Below are positions 19,950-30,169 of a stretch of DNA of 64,000 bases, piece after piece; position 1 is the first letter of the stretch, and each line of letters opens with the position of its first letter. This stretch comes from Nothophaeocryptopus gaeumannii (taxonomy: Eukaryota > Ascomycota > Dothideomycetes > Mycosphaerellales > Mycosphaerellaceae): the NCBI GenBank assembly GCA_031771865.1, contig JASISA010000041.1:1054001-1118000 (forward strand). The letters run 5' to 3'. A program made the translations under genes and the position numbers. The notes under the pieces are model-generated. The model was not told the DNA's origin, ran no database searches, and saw only the letters and a program-made list of their open reading frames with translations.

Positions 19950-20705
19950 ATGATGAGGAGCTATTCCGAGAGGAATTGCCACCACACTTATGCTTTCTGA
20001 TATGCTTGCAAATGCTAACGCCTTACGCAGACTTGGCCCAAGGTGAATAAGCCTTATTGATGGAGGCACAGGAAGCATCGCTGCCACTGGAGAGCCGGCA
20101 TACCATGACATGTCGTTATCTCTGTGGCGATCTAAGCAGCCATAATGGACCATTGCAGAGCCACAGACAGGCGGAGATTGGCCCAATTCTCAACCATCGA
20201 TCGTCCAGAGATACAAGGCTGCCCGCTACTTTCATAGTCTCTTGCTCAGTTTTCGATTTTGGCGGTGCTTACAGAAAGCAGGACAGTCAATTTCGATACA
20301 GGCCCACCCATGGATGCCGAATGAATGTTCTCGAAGTACGCTCGCAATGACCGTCCATGTGCACTTCCACCAAGCAAAGCTTGACCAGACTCCAGATTGA
20401 GTACACAGCTTGCTAGGGTTCGCAACTCCGACGAAAGGAGATCGAACAGAGGTGCCGACTGATGATGATACATGACATTTCATTCTGTATTGACTACGAC
20501 TACTGTTCTTCAAATCTTGGATGATGCGTACGCACGTCGCCCAGCTCCGTGATAACAAGAGATACCGCCTAGGTGAATGTCCATATGTCCTGGCATTGTG
20601 CTACCCATGAAAAACACATGAAAAACACGCTCCAGACGCCGCTCGAATGCAACAAGAAAACTCGAAGCGATGGTTGCGACGAGCTCGCGATTTGTTTTCT
20701 CTTGC
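19950..20705. other. Intergenic, no gene seen
   Basis: 756 bp between convergent genes (ADP-ribosylglycohydrolase plus, Rab7 minus). It contains a short direct repeat (CATGAAAAACA twice near 20606-20630). Minus-strand frames lack motifs and a splice logic. Confidence 0.5.
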
Positions 20706-21485
20706 TTAGCACGAGCAACCTTGGTTGTCGTCGCCAATGTTGATAGGTATTGTCTCAGGGAAGTCAGGATTGAAGTCTTGTGACTCTTCTTGCGCGAGAG
20801 CATTTCGTGCGATTACTGCTCACATAGTCAGCATATTTTCCAGATCTAATCTTGAATGATCCTTCTGAGCACTCACCCTCGAAAGCCTGTTCCACGTTGA
20901 TAGCATCTTTGGCACTCGTCTCGAAATATGGTATCCCGCCCTTGGCTTGACAGAACGCCGAAGCTCTTTTGCTCGAGATTACCCGCTTGTCCTCTCCAAC
21001 ATCCACCTTGTTTCCAAGTACGACGAATGGAAAGCTCTCGGGATCCATAGGACTGGCTTGAATCAGGAACTCGTCTCGCCATGAATCAAGCGTGTCGAAA
21101 GATTTTGAGTTGTTGACATCGTATACAAGCACGCAGCAATCGGCGCCGCGGTAGAAGGCAACACCGAGGGATTGGAATCGTTCTTGCCCGGCTGTGTCCC
21201 AGAGTTGCATCGTGACCAAGCGGTCGTCGACCAGGACTTCTTTGGTCAGAAAGTCGGCGCCGATGGTGGCTTTATAGGATTGCGAGAATTTCTTGTTGAC
21301 CTGGCGTATGCAGTTAGGAGGGTATCGATATGCAGCTATGTTTGGGTAGACGTACATATTGGTTCATCAAGCTTGTCTTGCCGACTCCGCTATCGCCCAG
21401 GATGATGACCTGTACATGTCAGCCTCCAGTATTTTTGCGAATACGTATCTCCTACTTTCAACAGTATCTTCTTCCGCGAGGCCAT
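20706..21485 (-). CDS. YPT7: Rab7-type small GTPase (Ypt7)
   Basis: Four exons: 21485-21456, 21409-21356, 21300-20877 and 20815-20706. The introns of 46, 55 and 61 nt have GT..AG ends and CTGAC/CTAAC branches. All joins keep the frame and give 205 residues, the normal Rab7 length. Exon 1 encodes only MASRKKILLK and exon 2 the P-loop GDSGVGKTS. Exon 3 carries switch I (TIGADF), WDTAGQERFQSLG, NKVD and ETSAK, and exon 4 ends QGCSC, the double-geranylgeranylation site. Rab7/Ypt7 drives late endosome-vacuole and vacuole-vacuole fusion through HOPS. The call is secure. Confidence 0.95.
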
Positions 21486-22074
21486 TGTGTGGGTTGTGTA
21501 GCGAAGAACCAAATGCCGCGATCGACCAGGGAGTCCCCAAGCTGTTTCCTCTGCCGGCCAGGCTTTTACGCAGGCGCAACTTCTCAGACGGTATAGAAGG
21601 ATAAAGGCGACGACGGCTGGTAGTGGAGATGGGTGGAGAGCACGGAAGCGATGGTATTGGTGGTGGTAGGAAGGCGAAGTGTTGTCGGCGATTGCTTGTG
21701 AGGTTGCTTGCTTGTGGCAGGACTGACGCACGAGACGCCGAGCTAGTCGTGCGGCTCGCCGGAACGGCCCGTGCTCGTTCGCCTGCCGCTTTGCTGTTTG
21801 GGCCAGCTCCTGACTTCTCCCTTGCACGTGAACAGTGAACACTCGATTTACGCGTCACGACTCTCAATCGAGAGATCCATCAACTTGACCTCGCTTACTG
21901 GTTGAATGATGAGTGAAACTATGAATGGACGCGTGCAAATGCCAGGACAAAGGCGATATGGAAGGTAACTTAGAGGACGCCCGCCATCTCCGCCGAAAGG
22001 GCGGCGCGATGGCGTTGATAACAGCGACTCTCACTCAGTCCTTTCCTTACCACACAACTGTCTATTCGTTCACA
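21486..22074. other. Divergent intergenic region, Rab7 / deaminase
   Basis: 589 bp holding both promoters. An ATG-initiated frame runs from 21925 into the deaminase, but its first 50 residues have no family match, so it is treated as leader. Confidence 0.5.
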
Positions 22075-23160
22075 ATGCACTCACCTATCGAAATTGAACC
22101 CTTCATCCGCGACATCCCCAAAGTCGAATTGCATGTCCACATTGAGGGCACATTGACACCACAGCTGAGATGGGACCTGGCCAAGAACAACGAAGTAAAC
22201 ATTCCATATGACACCTTTGAGCATCTGGAGAACAGTTATGCGACTATGTACAATCATCGCAAGGAGCTCCTGGGCGACAATGGATTACCAAGTTTTCTGG
22301 AAGTGTATTATGGCGGCATGGAGGTGCTTCGAACGGAGTCCGACTTTTACACTCTGGCCACGCAATACTTCGAGAAAGCGGCATCTATGAACGTGCGATA
22401 TTGTGAACCGTTCTTCGACCTACAAGCTCACACCAGACGTGGCGTACCAATCGCAGCAGTCATGGACGGTCTCGAGCGCGCGAAGAAGGATGCGGCATCT
22501 CGGCTCGGGCTGGAGTGCAACTGGACTCTCTGTTTCCTGCGGGATATGAGTGTCGAATCTGCTCAAGAAGCTTACGGATCGTGTCGACCATATCAGAAAC
22601 GAGTGTTCAGCGCCATCGGCCTGGACAGCAATGAGTTCGACCGGCCCGCTACCCTGTTTGATGCAATCTTCAAGCAGGCTCGCGAAGATGGGCTACATGT
22701 CACGGCGCATTGCGATGTTGGTCAAAAGGACACCCATGAACACATTCGACATGTTGTTAGTGAAGTTACTGGAACCGGTCTGGACAGAATCGATCACGGC
22801 TTGAACGCCGCCGAGATGCCAGAGCTCGTAAGCATCATTAAAGGGCGAGACTTGGGCATGACTCTATGTCCCCATGCTTACAACAGGCGAAACCCCTCCG
22901 GCTATGTCTTCCCACTTATCCGCAAATTGTTCGATGCTGGTATCAAAATCACGATCAATTCCGACGATCCGACATACATGCACAACATGTGGATTACTGA
23001 GAATCTCCAACTCGCACGTTCGCAGGCCCCATTCAGTGATGCCGACATCGTGCAGCTGCAGAAGAACGCCATTGACATCTCATGGGCCCCAGGCGAGACG
23101 AAAGGAACGCTCCTGCGAGAGTTAAGCGAATTTGCGATATTACATGGGATGTCAAAATAG
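22075..23160 (+). CDS. Adenosine/adenine deaminase-like metal hydrolase (divergent)
   Basis: 361 residues from ATG 22075 (CACAATGCA); an upstream in-frame ATG at 21925 would add 50 unsupported residues. The ADA-superfamily TIM-barrel order is clear: IPKVELHVHIEGTL with zinc ligands His20 and His22, a long helical region, TAHCDVGQ with His212, DRIDHGLN with His241, and INSDDPTY with Asp297-Asp298. In classical adenosine and adenine deaminases the His212 motif is HAGE, with a catalytic Glu; here it is HCDV, so the proton-shuttle Glu is absent at that position. The substrate may therefore not be adenosine or adenine. The Dal5-type permease lies just downstream on the same strand. Confidence 0.82.
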   Translation: MHSPIEIEPFIRDIPKVELHVHIEGTLTPQLRWDLAKNNEVNIPYDTFEHLENSYATMYNHRKELLGDNGLPSFLEVYYGGMEVLRTESDFYTLATQYFEKAASMNVRYCEPFFDLQAHTRRGVPIAAVMDGLERAKKDAASRLGLECNWTLCFLRDMSVESAQEAYGSCRPYQKRVFSAIGLDSNEFDRPATLFDAIFKQAREDGLHVTAHCDVGQKDTHEHIRHVVSEVTGTGLDRIDHGLNAAEMPELVSIIKGRDLGMTLCPHAYNRRNPSGYVFPLIRKLFDAGIKITINSDDPTYMHNMWITENLQLARSQAPFSDADIVQLQKNAIDISWAPGETKGTLLRELSEFAILHGMSK

Positions 23161-23414
23161 CTCATCAGGTGACCTTGTATAAACAAGCTCCGTACCTTCC
23201 CTGTCGCTTCTCCCTGACCTCCGGGGATGACGAGGGATATTCTTCATGAACTCTAACAATTGCTTCAAGAACTCTTCACAGTATTCTGTACACATGGGAA
23301 TGAAATTGTTGATCGGTTTCTGATCACTCGGCCGCTCTTACCTGGGCCGAAGCTCGGCCTATCTCAATCCTGCGGATGGGATAATGAATCACCACGCGGC
23401 GACCGACGCGAGCA

Positions 23415-25046
23415 ATGTATGCACCGATACCCAGCTTCGACTTTCATGAGCTGCTTGAAGCCACGACGGAGACTCTTGAAGAGTTCTACGATCACACGCG
23501 ACTTCTTGGACGGAGCGACAGAAGCAGCATGGGCGACGAGCACCTGAAGATCGACGCGGAAGAGTCTAGCAATGTCGGACAGGATGGAGCATATAAGCTT
23601 CTTAGCTCTGAAGTAGCCAAAAGAGTTGTGCGCAAGATCGACTTCTGGATCATACCGCTGCTCTTTGTGACGTACAACTTCAACTTCATGGACAAGACGA
23701 TTCTATCAAGCGCGGCGGTGTTTGGACTCAAGGACTCGACAGTGAGAGCATAAGACGGATGCAAACGGATGTCGGCACTGACTTTCTTGTAGAACTTAGA
23801 GGGCAACGAGTACTCATGGGTGTCCTCCATCTTTTATTTCGGCTACCTGTTCTGGGAATATCCGACGTCCATCTTGATCCAACGCCTGCCCGTTGGGAAG
23901 TACGTTACCACAAACACATTCTTCTGGGGAGCCGTCGTTGCCCTCACAGCTGCCTGCTCGAACTATGGCGGTCTGATCACCGTTCGCTTCCTGCTTGGCG
24001 TCGCAGAAGCTACAATTTCACCAGCCTTTCTCTACATCACATCGATGTGGTACACAAGAAGCGAAGTTCCTACGAGAGTGGGGATCTGGTTTGCTGGCAA
24101 TTCACTGGGCGGTGTCATCACTAGCTTTTTGGCGTACGGACTTGGCCATGTCGAGAAGCCTCTTGAGCCATGGCAATGGATGTTCATCGTCCTTGGGGTC
24201 GCGACTTTCTTATGGGGCTTCGTCTTGGCGTTTATGCTCCCCGATTCCATTGCCACGGCTCGCTTCCTTACCTCAGAAGAGAAAGAGATCGCAGAGCAAA
24301 GAGTCATACTGGCAGGGACTGGCAAAGCCAAACACGCCTGGAAGCCAGCTCAAACACTTGAGTGTCTGATGGACCCCAAGACATTCTTATTCTTTGCTAT
24401 CTCCCTGCTGACGCAAATCCCAAACGGCGGCACCCAGAACTTTGGTAACTTGGTCTTAAAAGGATTCGGCTTCACCAGCTTGCAGACTACGTTGGTCACC
24501 CTCCCAGCGAGCGTCATCTCATTCTTCACAATCATGGCGACTGGATGTTTGGCAGGCAAGTTCAGCAACATCGCTCTCTACCTGATCTGCGTTGTCGTCA
24601 TATGCCCTATCGCCGGCTCCGCGATCATCTACGCCAATGGACCCTCACAGGGGGTCAAACTGTTCGGGTACTACCTGCTCTCTACCGGTCCTGCTGCTCT
24701 GCCGCTCTCGATGTCGCTGGTCGGAGTGAACTACAAGGGTTCGACGAAGAAGCTCACCATGACTGCTATTCTCTTCTTGGCTTATTGCGCTGGTAATATC
24801 TCGGGTCCGCAATTTTTCAAGGCAAGTGAGGAGCCGAAATATCAGACTGCGTTTCGAGCCATCATGGTCTGTTATGCGCTGACGCTTGGAACGGCGATGG
24901 GTTTGCGGGCGTATCTGACTTGCGAGAACAGAAGCAGGGACAGGATAGAGGGTGTTGTTGAAGGTGATGGAGGGGCGGGTGATGCCGAGAGTGAGAAGGA
25001 TGAGATGACGGATTGGAAGACGCCTGGATTCCGTTACAGGATGTGA
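23415..25046 (+). CDS. MFS permease, Dal5/allantoate (anion:cation symporter) type
   Basis: Exons 23415-23741 and 23793-25046; the 51-nt intron (GTGAGA, CACTGAC, GTAG) joins FGLKDST|NLEGNEYSW in frame. 526 residues, or 488 if translation starts at ATG 23529. Hallmarks of the Dal5 group are VVRKIDFWIIPLLF, the FNFMDKTILSSAAVFGLK loop, YLFWEYPTSILIQRLP and AEATISPAFLYITSMWY. About 12 membrane segments, with a charged C-tail. Family members import allantoate, ureides, nicotinate, pantothenate or similar organic anions at the plasma membrane. The neighbouring deaminase-like gene is compatible with purine-derived substrates, but this is contextual only. Confidence 0.87.
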
Positions 25047-25159
25047 GCGTGGAATGGACCTCTGGCCTTACTATCAGCAATTCTCACTTTCACATGCTGA
25101 CCTTCTTTGATCAACGGACATCGTGACCATTTTCGCACGGCACCGAGGCTGCTGTCACA

Positions 25160-26191
25160 ATGGCGACCACTTCTCAACAGACGCTTCTTGCAAGCTTTGC
25201 AGGGTACGCAGGGGTTACATTTCTGACAGTTTGTGCAAATGCTGACCGCGCGACAGAATTTTCACAGTGAGCTTGGCTCCGATCTCACCATCAAAGTCGG
25301 CGAGCACACATGGAAAGTCCACAAGTCAATGCTGAGCGTACGATGCGCTTTCTTCAAGAAGGCATTCGATGGAAGTTTCAAGGTGAGCTTTGCATTCAAC
25401 AGCAAACTCACAATGGGTTGCTCACGCCATAACAGGAGAGCACATCCGGCTGCATGGAGCTGCCCGATGACCCACCTACCGCCGTCGATGCCATGCTACG
25501 ATTCATATACGCCGGCGACTACAACGACAGCGCATATAGCGCGAGCTCTGAGAGCAAGTGGAACGACGTCGATGAGAACGCACGAAATGCTATGACCGTC
25601 AACATCCTCGTTCACACAATCGCCGACAAGTACTTCCTGCCAGAGCTAGCCGCCCTCGCCATTGAGAAGTTCGGCAAGACGGTCGAGGTGGATTGGAACA
25701 CTCCTGAGGTGCTCTCGACTACGATCAAACACCTGTACACTGGACTCGGCTACAGCAGCCGCATGCGGGAATATGCTACTCAGGCGCTCATGTTCAAGAT
25801 CACGTCTCATGCTTCGGATGAGAAGGCCTTGAAAGAGCTACGTGATCTCTTGACGGAGTGTCCGGGACTCGCGATCGATTTTGCCGATGCGTTGCTTAAG
25901 CGCAAAGTGCGCCCAGTCGTGGTGAAGGAGAATGAGAGACGGTACAAATGCATGTATGTGGACTGGCAGAAGGAGTTCGTCATTCGTAAGGTCGAGTCGT
26001 CGCGCCACACAGAGTCTTTTGGTATCTATGAATACCAAGAGAGTGGCGCGTCTCCTTCGATTACAGGCGCGAGGACCGCACATGACCTTGGATACAATGA
26101 ATGTGGCTGTCCGACAGGCAATACTGGCCGCCCATCCTCACTGTCAACAAGCGGCATGTGCGCGCGTACCGGGCGAGACCAGAGTGTCTGA
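25160..26191 (+). CDS. BTB/POZ domain protein
   Basis: Three exons: 25160-25203, 25268-25382 and 25436-26191. Introns of 64 and 53 nt have GTACGC/TTTTCACAG and GTGAGC/AACAG ends, and both joins keep the frame. 304 residues. The BTB fold is read from SDLTIKVGEHTWKVHKSML, CAFFKKAFDGSFK|ESTS, MELPDDPPTAVDAMLRFIY and ADKYFLPELAALAIEKF. The C-terminal half is helical, then polar with scattered cysteines (YKCMYVD, ECGC) that look like a decayed form of the Cys-rich end of the next two copies. BTB proteins often recruit cullin-3 or dimerise; the role here is unknown. First of three tandem copies. Confidence 0.8.
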
Positions 26192-26552
26192 TGATTACTG
26201 CACGATTGAAGAAGGAGACTGAAGGCCGCCGATGCAATCAGGGAAGATGTGGGACTTGGTGTCGCGATGATGTTATGTTCAAAAGCTCTGTACACCGCTG
26301 TGACGCTCACATTGAGGACACTGACTGTTCGCAGTTATTTGTGTTCTGTGATGTCAAAACCGTTCATGAAATTCGCCTATCTCTGGTCTCCAGCATGACT
26401 TTAAAAACTGCACTTTCACATGCTGCGGCCCGATCCTTGCAACGGTCCGGCTGCTCCAAACGCACAAATTGAGTCTCGATATCATTTCTTCTCCGTCACT
26501 GGGAAGATGACTTTCGACAGAAGCAGATCAACTACAGCGCGCAAACCAAGAT
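26192..26552. other. Intergenic between BTB copies
   Basis: 361 bp without a supported gene. It would contain the promoter of the second BTB copy. Confidence 0.5.
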
Positions 26553-27482
26553 GGGCGGAACGAGTGCAACATCAGAGGCCAACTCTGGTCCAAAAGAGGC
26601 TCACCTTGCCAGCATAGCCTTGAGGTAACTTCACCAGTTCCGGTTCTTATCTTCTCCACTGACCAAGGAAACAGAATGCTCTCAGACTCAGACCTCGCCG
26701 ATCTCACCCTCCAATGCGGCAACAAGAAGTGGCGTGTTCACAAGGCGTTCGTGGGCGCTGCTTCGCCGATGCTAAAGACGATGGTGCTGGACGGCTCCAG
26801 CAAGCCGAACGAGATCGCGATTAAGGATGCAGTGCCCAGCGCCGTCAATGCGGTCATCCGGTGGATTTACTCAGGCGAATATGATGACGAAGACTACGAC
26901 CAGTGAGAATTCGAGTTGGCCAAGGTTCACGAGTCCTCGCCGACGCTGTTCAACGTCTACGTCTTCAATCTCGCGGGGGCGCTTGATTTGCCAGAACTCA
27001 TGGCAATGGCTTCAGCGAAGTTCAGGACTCGCTTTCCCACCGACCTGCACCGCATTCACGTTGCCGCTGTGATCAGAGAGGCCTATGGAACAAAAGGTCG
27101 TCTGATGGAGCTCCAGGCCATCATTCTAGCTGGGCGCACAGGCATCGCGGAGAAGGTTGTGAGCCCTGACAAAGACCTGACGGGATGCGAGCAGAACATC
27201 TTCCAAGGCCTTCGACTGGCTGCGTGAGACGTTCCTCAATTCAAAGAAGAGCTGGCGAAGACTGCAGGCCTCACGCTTGAGGTGGAGCATGATTGCAAAC
27301 GCTTGGGCTGCCAGAAAAATTGGCATTTGTTTGGGTGCGGCGGATGCAAAGCAGAGGTTCAGATCAAAGGAATGGTGATCAAGGCTGGAGTGGCGGTATG
27401 GTGTCCTTGCTGCGGACGGCCGGGATGCAAAGTCATTGTCGAGCGTTCATCTTCGCCTAGGGCGCCACCTGGTTCTCGGTAG
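26553..27482 (+). pseudogene. BTB protein copy 2, two in-frame TGA codons
   Basis: Exon 1 (26553-26626) joins exon 2 (26675-27482) over a 48-nt intron with GTAACT, CACTGAC and AACAG; it sits in the same place and phase as intron 1 of the copy at 25160. The frame then stays open for 294 codons apart from TGA at 26904-26906 and TGA at 27225-27227. Motifs run continuously across both stops: SDLADLTLQCGNKKWRVHKAF, VNAVIRWIYSGEYDDEDYD, FNVYVFNLAGALDLPELMAM, and a Cys-rich end with CGGC and CPCCGRPGC, likely a zinc site. No intron that removes either TGA keeps the frame. Probably a young pseudogene; readthrough is the alternative. Confidence 0.65.
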
Positions 27483-27860
27483 ATTGTGATGGACGAGCCA
27501 TGGCGGAAGCGATTCAATGGACTGTTCAGCCAATCTGCGATGGAGCGACAGTGGAAAAGCCTGAGTGGAGAGTGACAGCTCCGCCATGAGCACAAGATGC
27601 ATATTGACATGTGAAAGTCCCATGACTTTCTAGCCCCAAAAAGACTAGCCTAACGATTGTGCCACCGTTTCTCCGTTTGCTTCATCAACTTTAAGAATCT
27701 TTTTACGCCTTGCTTCACAGTGTGTGAAGCGCGAACCTATTCGAAGATCATGGAAATTTTGCCCCAGCCACGAGGCAAGGCCGTTCCAGGCTTCAAGGTG
27801 GGCCCTTCGCAAGGCCTCAGAGGTGACGCCCGCCTGCTGACATGACCTTAGCTCTTTCAG
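27483..27860. other. Spacer with possible remnant of a BTB first exon
   Basis: A frame ending at about 27820 with a GTGACG donor and the acceptor at 27860 is in the right phase to be exon 1 of the third BTB copy, but it has no ATG between its upstream stop and the donor. Otherwise nothing is recognised. Confidence 0.35.
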
Positions 27861-28234
27861 TGATCCGCGATACTCCGACCTCATCATCAAGTGCGGCGAT
27901 CGCGAATGGAAAGTGCACAAAGTCATCGTCTGCAACGGCTGCACGTTCTTCGAGAAAGCATGCGATGGGCAGTCCAAGGTAGACATCCGCACGCATTCTG
28001 TCGCCGACCCAGAGCGAATGTAAGTGCTCCACCTGCGGAAAGAGCTTCGCGATGCAAATCACGGCAGATGATCAAGACCGCACGTTCTCTTGTCCATACT
28101 GCCTTCATCGAATCAACGGAGCGTTCTGGACGCGGTTTCGCCAGCTGGAGGAACGAGGGAAGTACCGCAAGGAAGGATTGGGAGATGTGTACCAGCCGAG
28201 CGCGGTAGGAAGGACGGATGGAATAAAGGGCTAG
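27861..28234 (+). pseudogene. BTB protein copy 3, internally deleted
   Basis: 27861-27978 encodes YSDLIIKCGDREWKVHK and CTFFEKACDGQSK, the first half of a BTB domain, starting at an acceptor (CTTTCAG) in the same phase as copy 1. At 27979 a GTAGAC donor sits exactly where intron 2 of copy 1 lies. A 46-nt intron to 28024 would join directly to CSTCGKSFAMQITADDQ and FSCPYC, the Cys-pair ending seen in copy 2. The second half of BTB and the helical middle are missing, and no start codon is visible upstream. I read it as a deletion derivative; expression is doubtful. Confidence 0.55.
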
Positions 28235-28264
28235 TCGTGGAGCTGGCTCTGCTGAGCAATGCTT

Positions 28265-30169
28265 CTAGCTACTCGCACTCGCTCTAGCTTCCTCCTCGTC
28301 GTCCTCATCATCCAGCTCGACCTCGATAGATCCACTGAAATCCAGTCGATCACCCGGCGCGGCCTGCGAAACGTACTTAACAAACTTCAAAGTGCCCTTG
28401 TCCCGCAACACGAGACTCATGGTGTTCCAACTCGCCGCGTTGCTGAACAGAATCCCATCGTCTTCATCATCTCCCGCAGCTTGATACACAGCCGGATCAG
28501 CTTTCTTCTTCTTCGCGGACCTCCTCTGTCCTGCTCCCGTCTGTGACTGCACATTCGCCGGGATCGTCACGCCATCATCCGATCCGTCCTCTTCATCTGG
28601 ATGATCACCTGCCATGTACAGCTCGTAACCGCCAACATTATCGTCATCATCGGACTCTGACTGCTTTGCCTTTCCATTCGTTTTCCCATTCGCCTCTCCA
28701 TTCTCCTCTGCCGCCTCCCCTTCACCTCCCCAGCCAGTCGTAGGTGTAATGCACAAAGTGTACTCGAGCTGCGGATTCTCACCCTCATAGCCTTGAGCGA
28801 GTTGGTAGTCGAGGCTCTTCCGGAATCGCCGCGCAATCACAGAGCATTGCTTCAGTCCCAAGCCTGTGACAAGCGCCAGCCATCTGCGGAATGCTAAGCT
28901 CGGTAGAAGCTGATCCAGGACCTGTCTGAGCGGCGATACAGAGTCGTCGCTGTCTGTGGGCTGTGCTTGCAGATACTGATATCGATGCTTATGTGGCGGG
29001 CGTGACGTTGCCCATGCTTGCTTCTCGGAGTCGCCTTGTTCGAGTGTTTCCCGCAGCTTCTTTGAGAACTTCTCACTCAGGAAGTTGGTCAGCTGCAGAA
29101 TCGACTCTTCGGTAAAGATCTCGTTTAGCTCTTCCACAGTATCCGGAGTAAGGTAATTGGGTGTCATGAACTTGATCAGGAATTGCAAGTCGTCTTCGCT
29201 AAGTTCGGCTTCATTGTCGTCTTCCTTCGCTTCCGCACTGTCGTGGGGTGCAATCCATTGTTGCTGAGGCTCATCAAATTCGTCTGCCTTGCCCTGCAGC
29301 TGCTGCAGAGAACTTCGCTCGGCAAGCTTCTGCTCCAGACCAGGCTCAAATCCCTCTTCACCTTCCTGTGGAATGTGGAACCACCCACTTATCGCCATGC
29401 GCACTCTCCCGCCATCATCTTCTCCAATACCAGCTTCACGTTTGTACACCTCCTCCACATCGTGAAAGCTCTCACCCGGCTGCACAGTAAAGAATGAAAG
29501 CTGGTTCCAAGCAGGTGGAATGACTTTGCTCCACTCAGCCCTGGGCAGCTTGTACGCCTTTCCATCATCGCCCTTGACCTCGTCAGTCGAATACAATCGG
29601 AGTGCGCCACCCCATTCCGGTTTCCATGGCTTGTCCGGGTTCGTCAAATACAAGATGTAGCTGACCCGCCTCGTCCCGATGACATCGTCATGGCAAAGTA
29701 AATGGCATCCTGGGACGTAGACATTGACTGCCATATCAGTCTTCTTTCCAGACAATGGTCCGGCTCCAGACACAGACGAGACCCAGTGCCGAAACTCTTG
29801 CCCGTACAGCGCATCTCTCAGCTTCAGTAGCGAAGGTAGCTTTTCGAGCGCAGAAGCTGGCAGGCCATCCAAGTTCGCGAGGTCTCCAGATTGATGTATC
29901 TTGTAGATATCGGTCTCTTTGGGCGTGAAGTGGATGTTGTCCTGAATTTCACTCCGCACAGATCGCAAAAGTTCATCGTTCATCAACGGGTTGACGACTG
30001 TGTGTAGGTAAGGTCCAGACTTGGCATATTCGTCCTCGTAGCCTTTCACAACAGCCGGATCGAAAAGGCCTTCCCGGAATCGGTCCTTGACGCTGTTGGC
30101 TTCTGTCGCTTGCTTCTTTCCCGAGCCATTGGAGGCTACACAGTCCGTCTGATCTGCCTTTCGCTTCAT
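28265..30169 (-). CDS. Prolyl hydroxylase of the Tpa1/Ofd1 (OGFOD1) family
   Basis: 634 residues, single exon, ATG 30169. The N-terminal 2-oxoglutarate/Fe(II) dioxygenase domain has ligands His160 and Asp162 (CHDDVIGTRRVSYILYL) and His236 (ESFHDVEEV), and the 2OG-binding Arg257 (RVRMAISGWFH). The second, non-catalytic double-stranded helix domain follows (bases about 28300-29170), as in yeast Tpa1 and fission yeast Ofd1. Basic KRKADQ and KKQ motifs at the N-terminus suggest nuclear entry. Relatives hydroxylate a proline of ribosomal protein uS12 and, in some yeasts, control SREBP stability by oxygen. A polar insert (SESDDDDN, KKKKAD) lies in the C-terminal domain. The family call is secure; the target is inferred. 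Confidence 0.92.
   Translation of the reverse strand: MKRKADQTDCVASNGSGKKQATEANSVKDRFREGLFDPAVVKGYEDEYAKSGPYLHTVVNPLMNDELLRSVRSEIQDNIHFTPKETDIYKIHQSGDLANLDGLPASALEKLPSLLKLRDALYGQEFRHWVSSVSGAGPLSGKKTDMAVNVYVPGCHLLCHDDVIGTRRVSYILYLTNPDKPWKPEWGGALRLYSTDEVKGDDGKAYKLPRAEWSKVIPPAWNQLSFFTVQPGESFHDVEEVYKREAGIGEDDGGRVRMAISGWFHIPQEGEEGFEPGLEQKLAERSSLQQLQGKADEFDEPQQQWIAPHDSAEAKEDDNEAELSEDDLQFLIKFMTPNYLTPDTVEELNEIFTEESILQLTNFLSEKFSKKLRETLEQGDSEKQAWATSRPPHKHRYQYLQAQPTDSDDSVSPLRQVLDQLLPSLAFRRWLALVTGLGLKQCSVIARRFRKSLDYQLAQGYEGENPQLEYTLCITPTTGWGGEGEAAEENGEANGKTNGKAKQSESDDDDNVGGYELYMAGDHPDEEDGSDDGVTIPANVQSQTGAGQRRSAKKKKADPAVYQAAGDDEDDGILFSNAASWNTMSLVLRDKGTLKFVKYVSQAAPGDRLDFSGSIEVELDDEDDEEEARASASS

Noticed and set aside
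21925..22074. Longer N-terminus for the deaminase-like protein from ATG 21925
   Set aside because: The 50 extra residues show no family similarity, and the ATG at 22075 has a good context directly before the conserved start of the barrel.
27224..27267. A 44-nt intron removing the second TGA of BTB copy 2
   Set aside because: The donor GTGAGA and GCAG acceptor exist, but splicing leads to a stop within four codons and loses the Cys-rich end.
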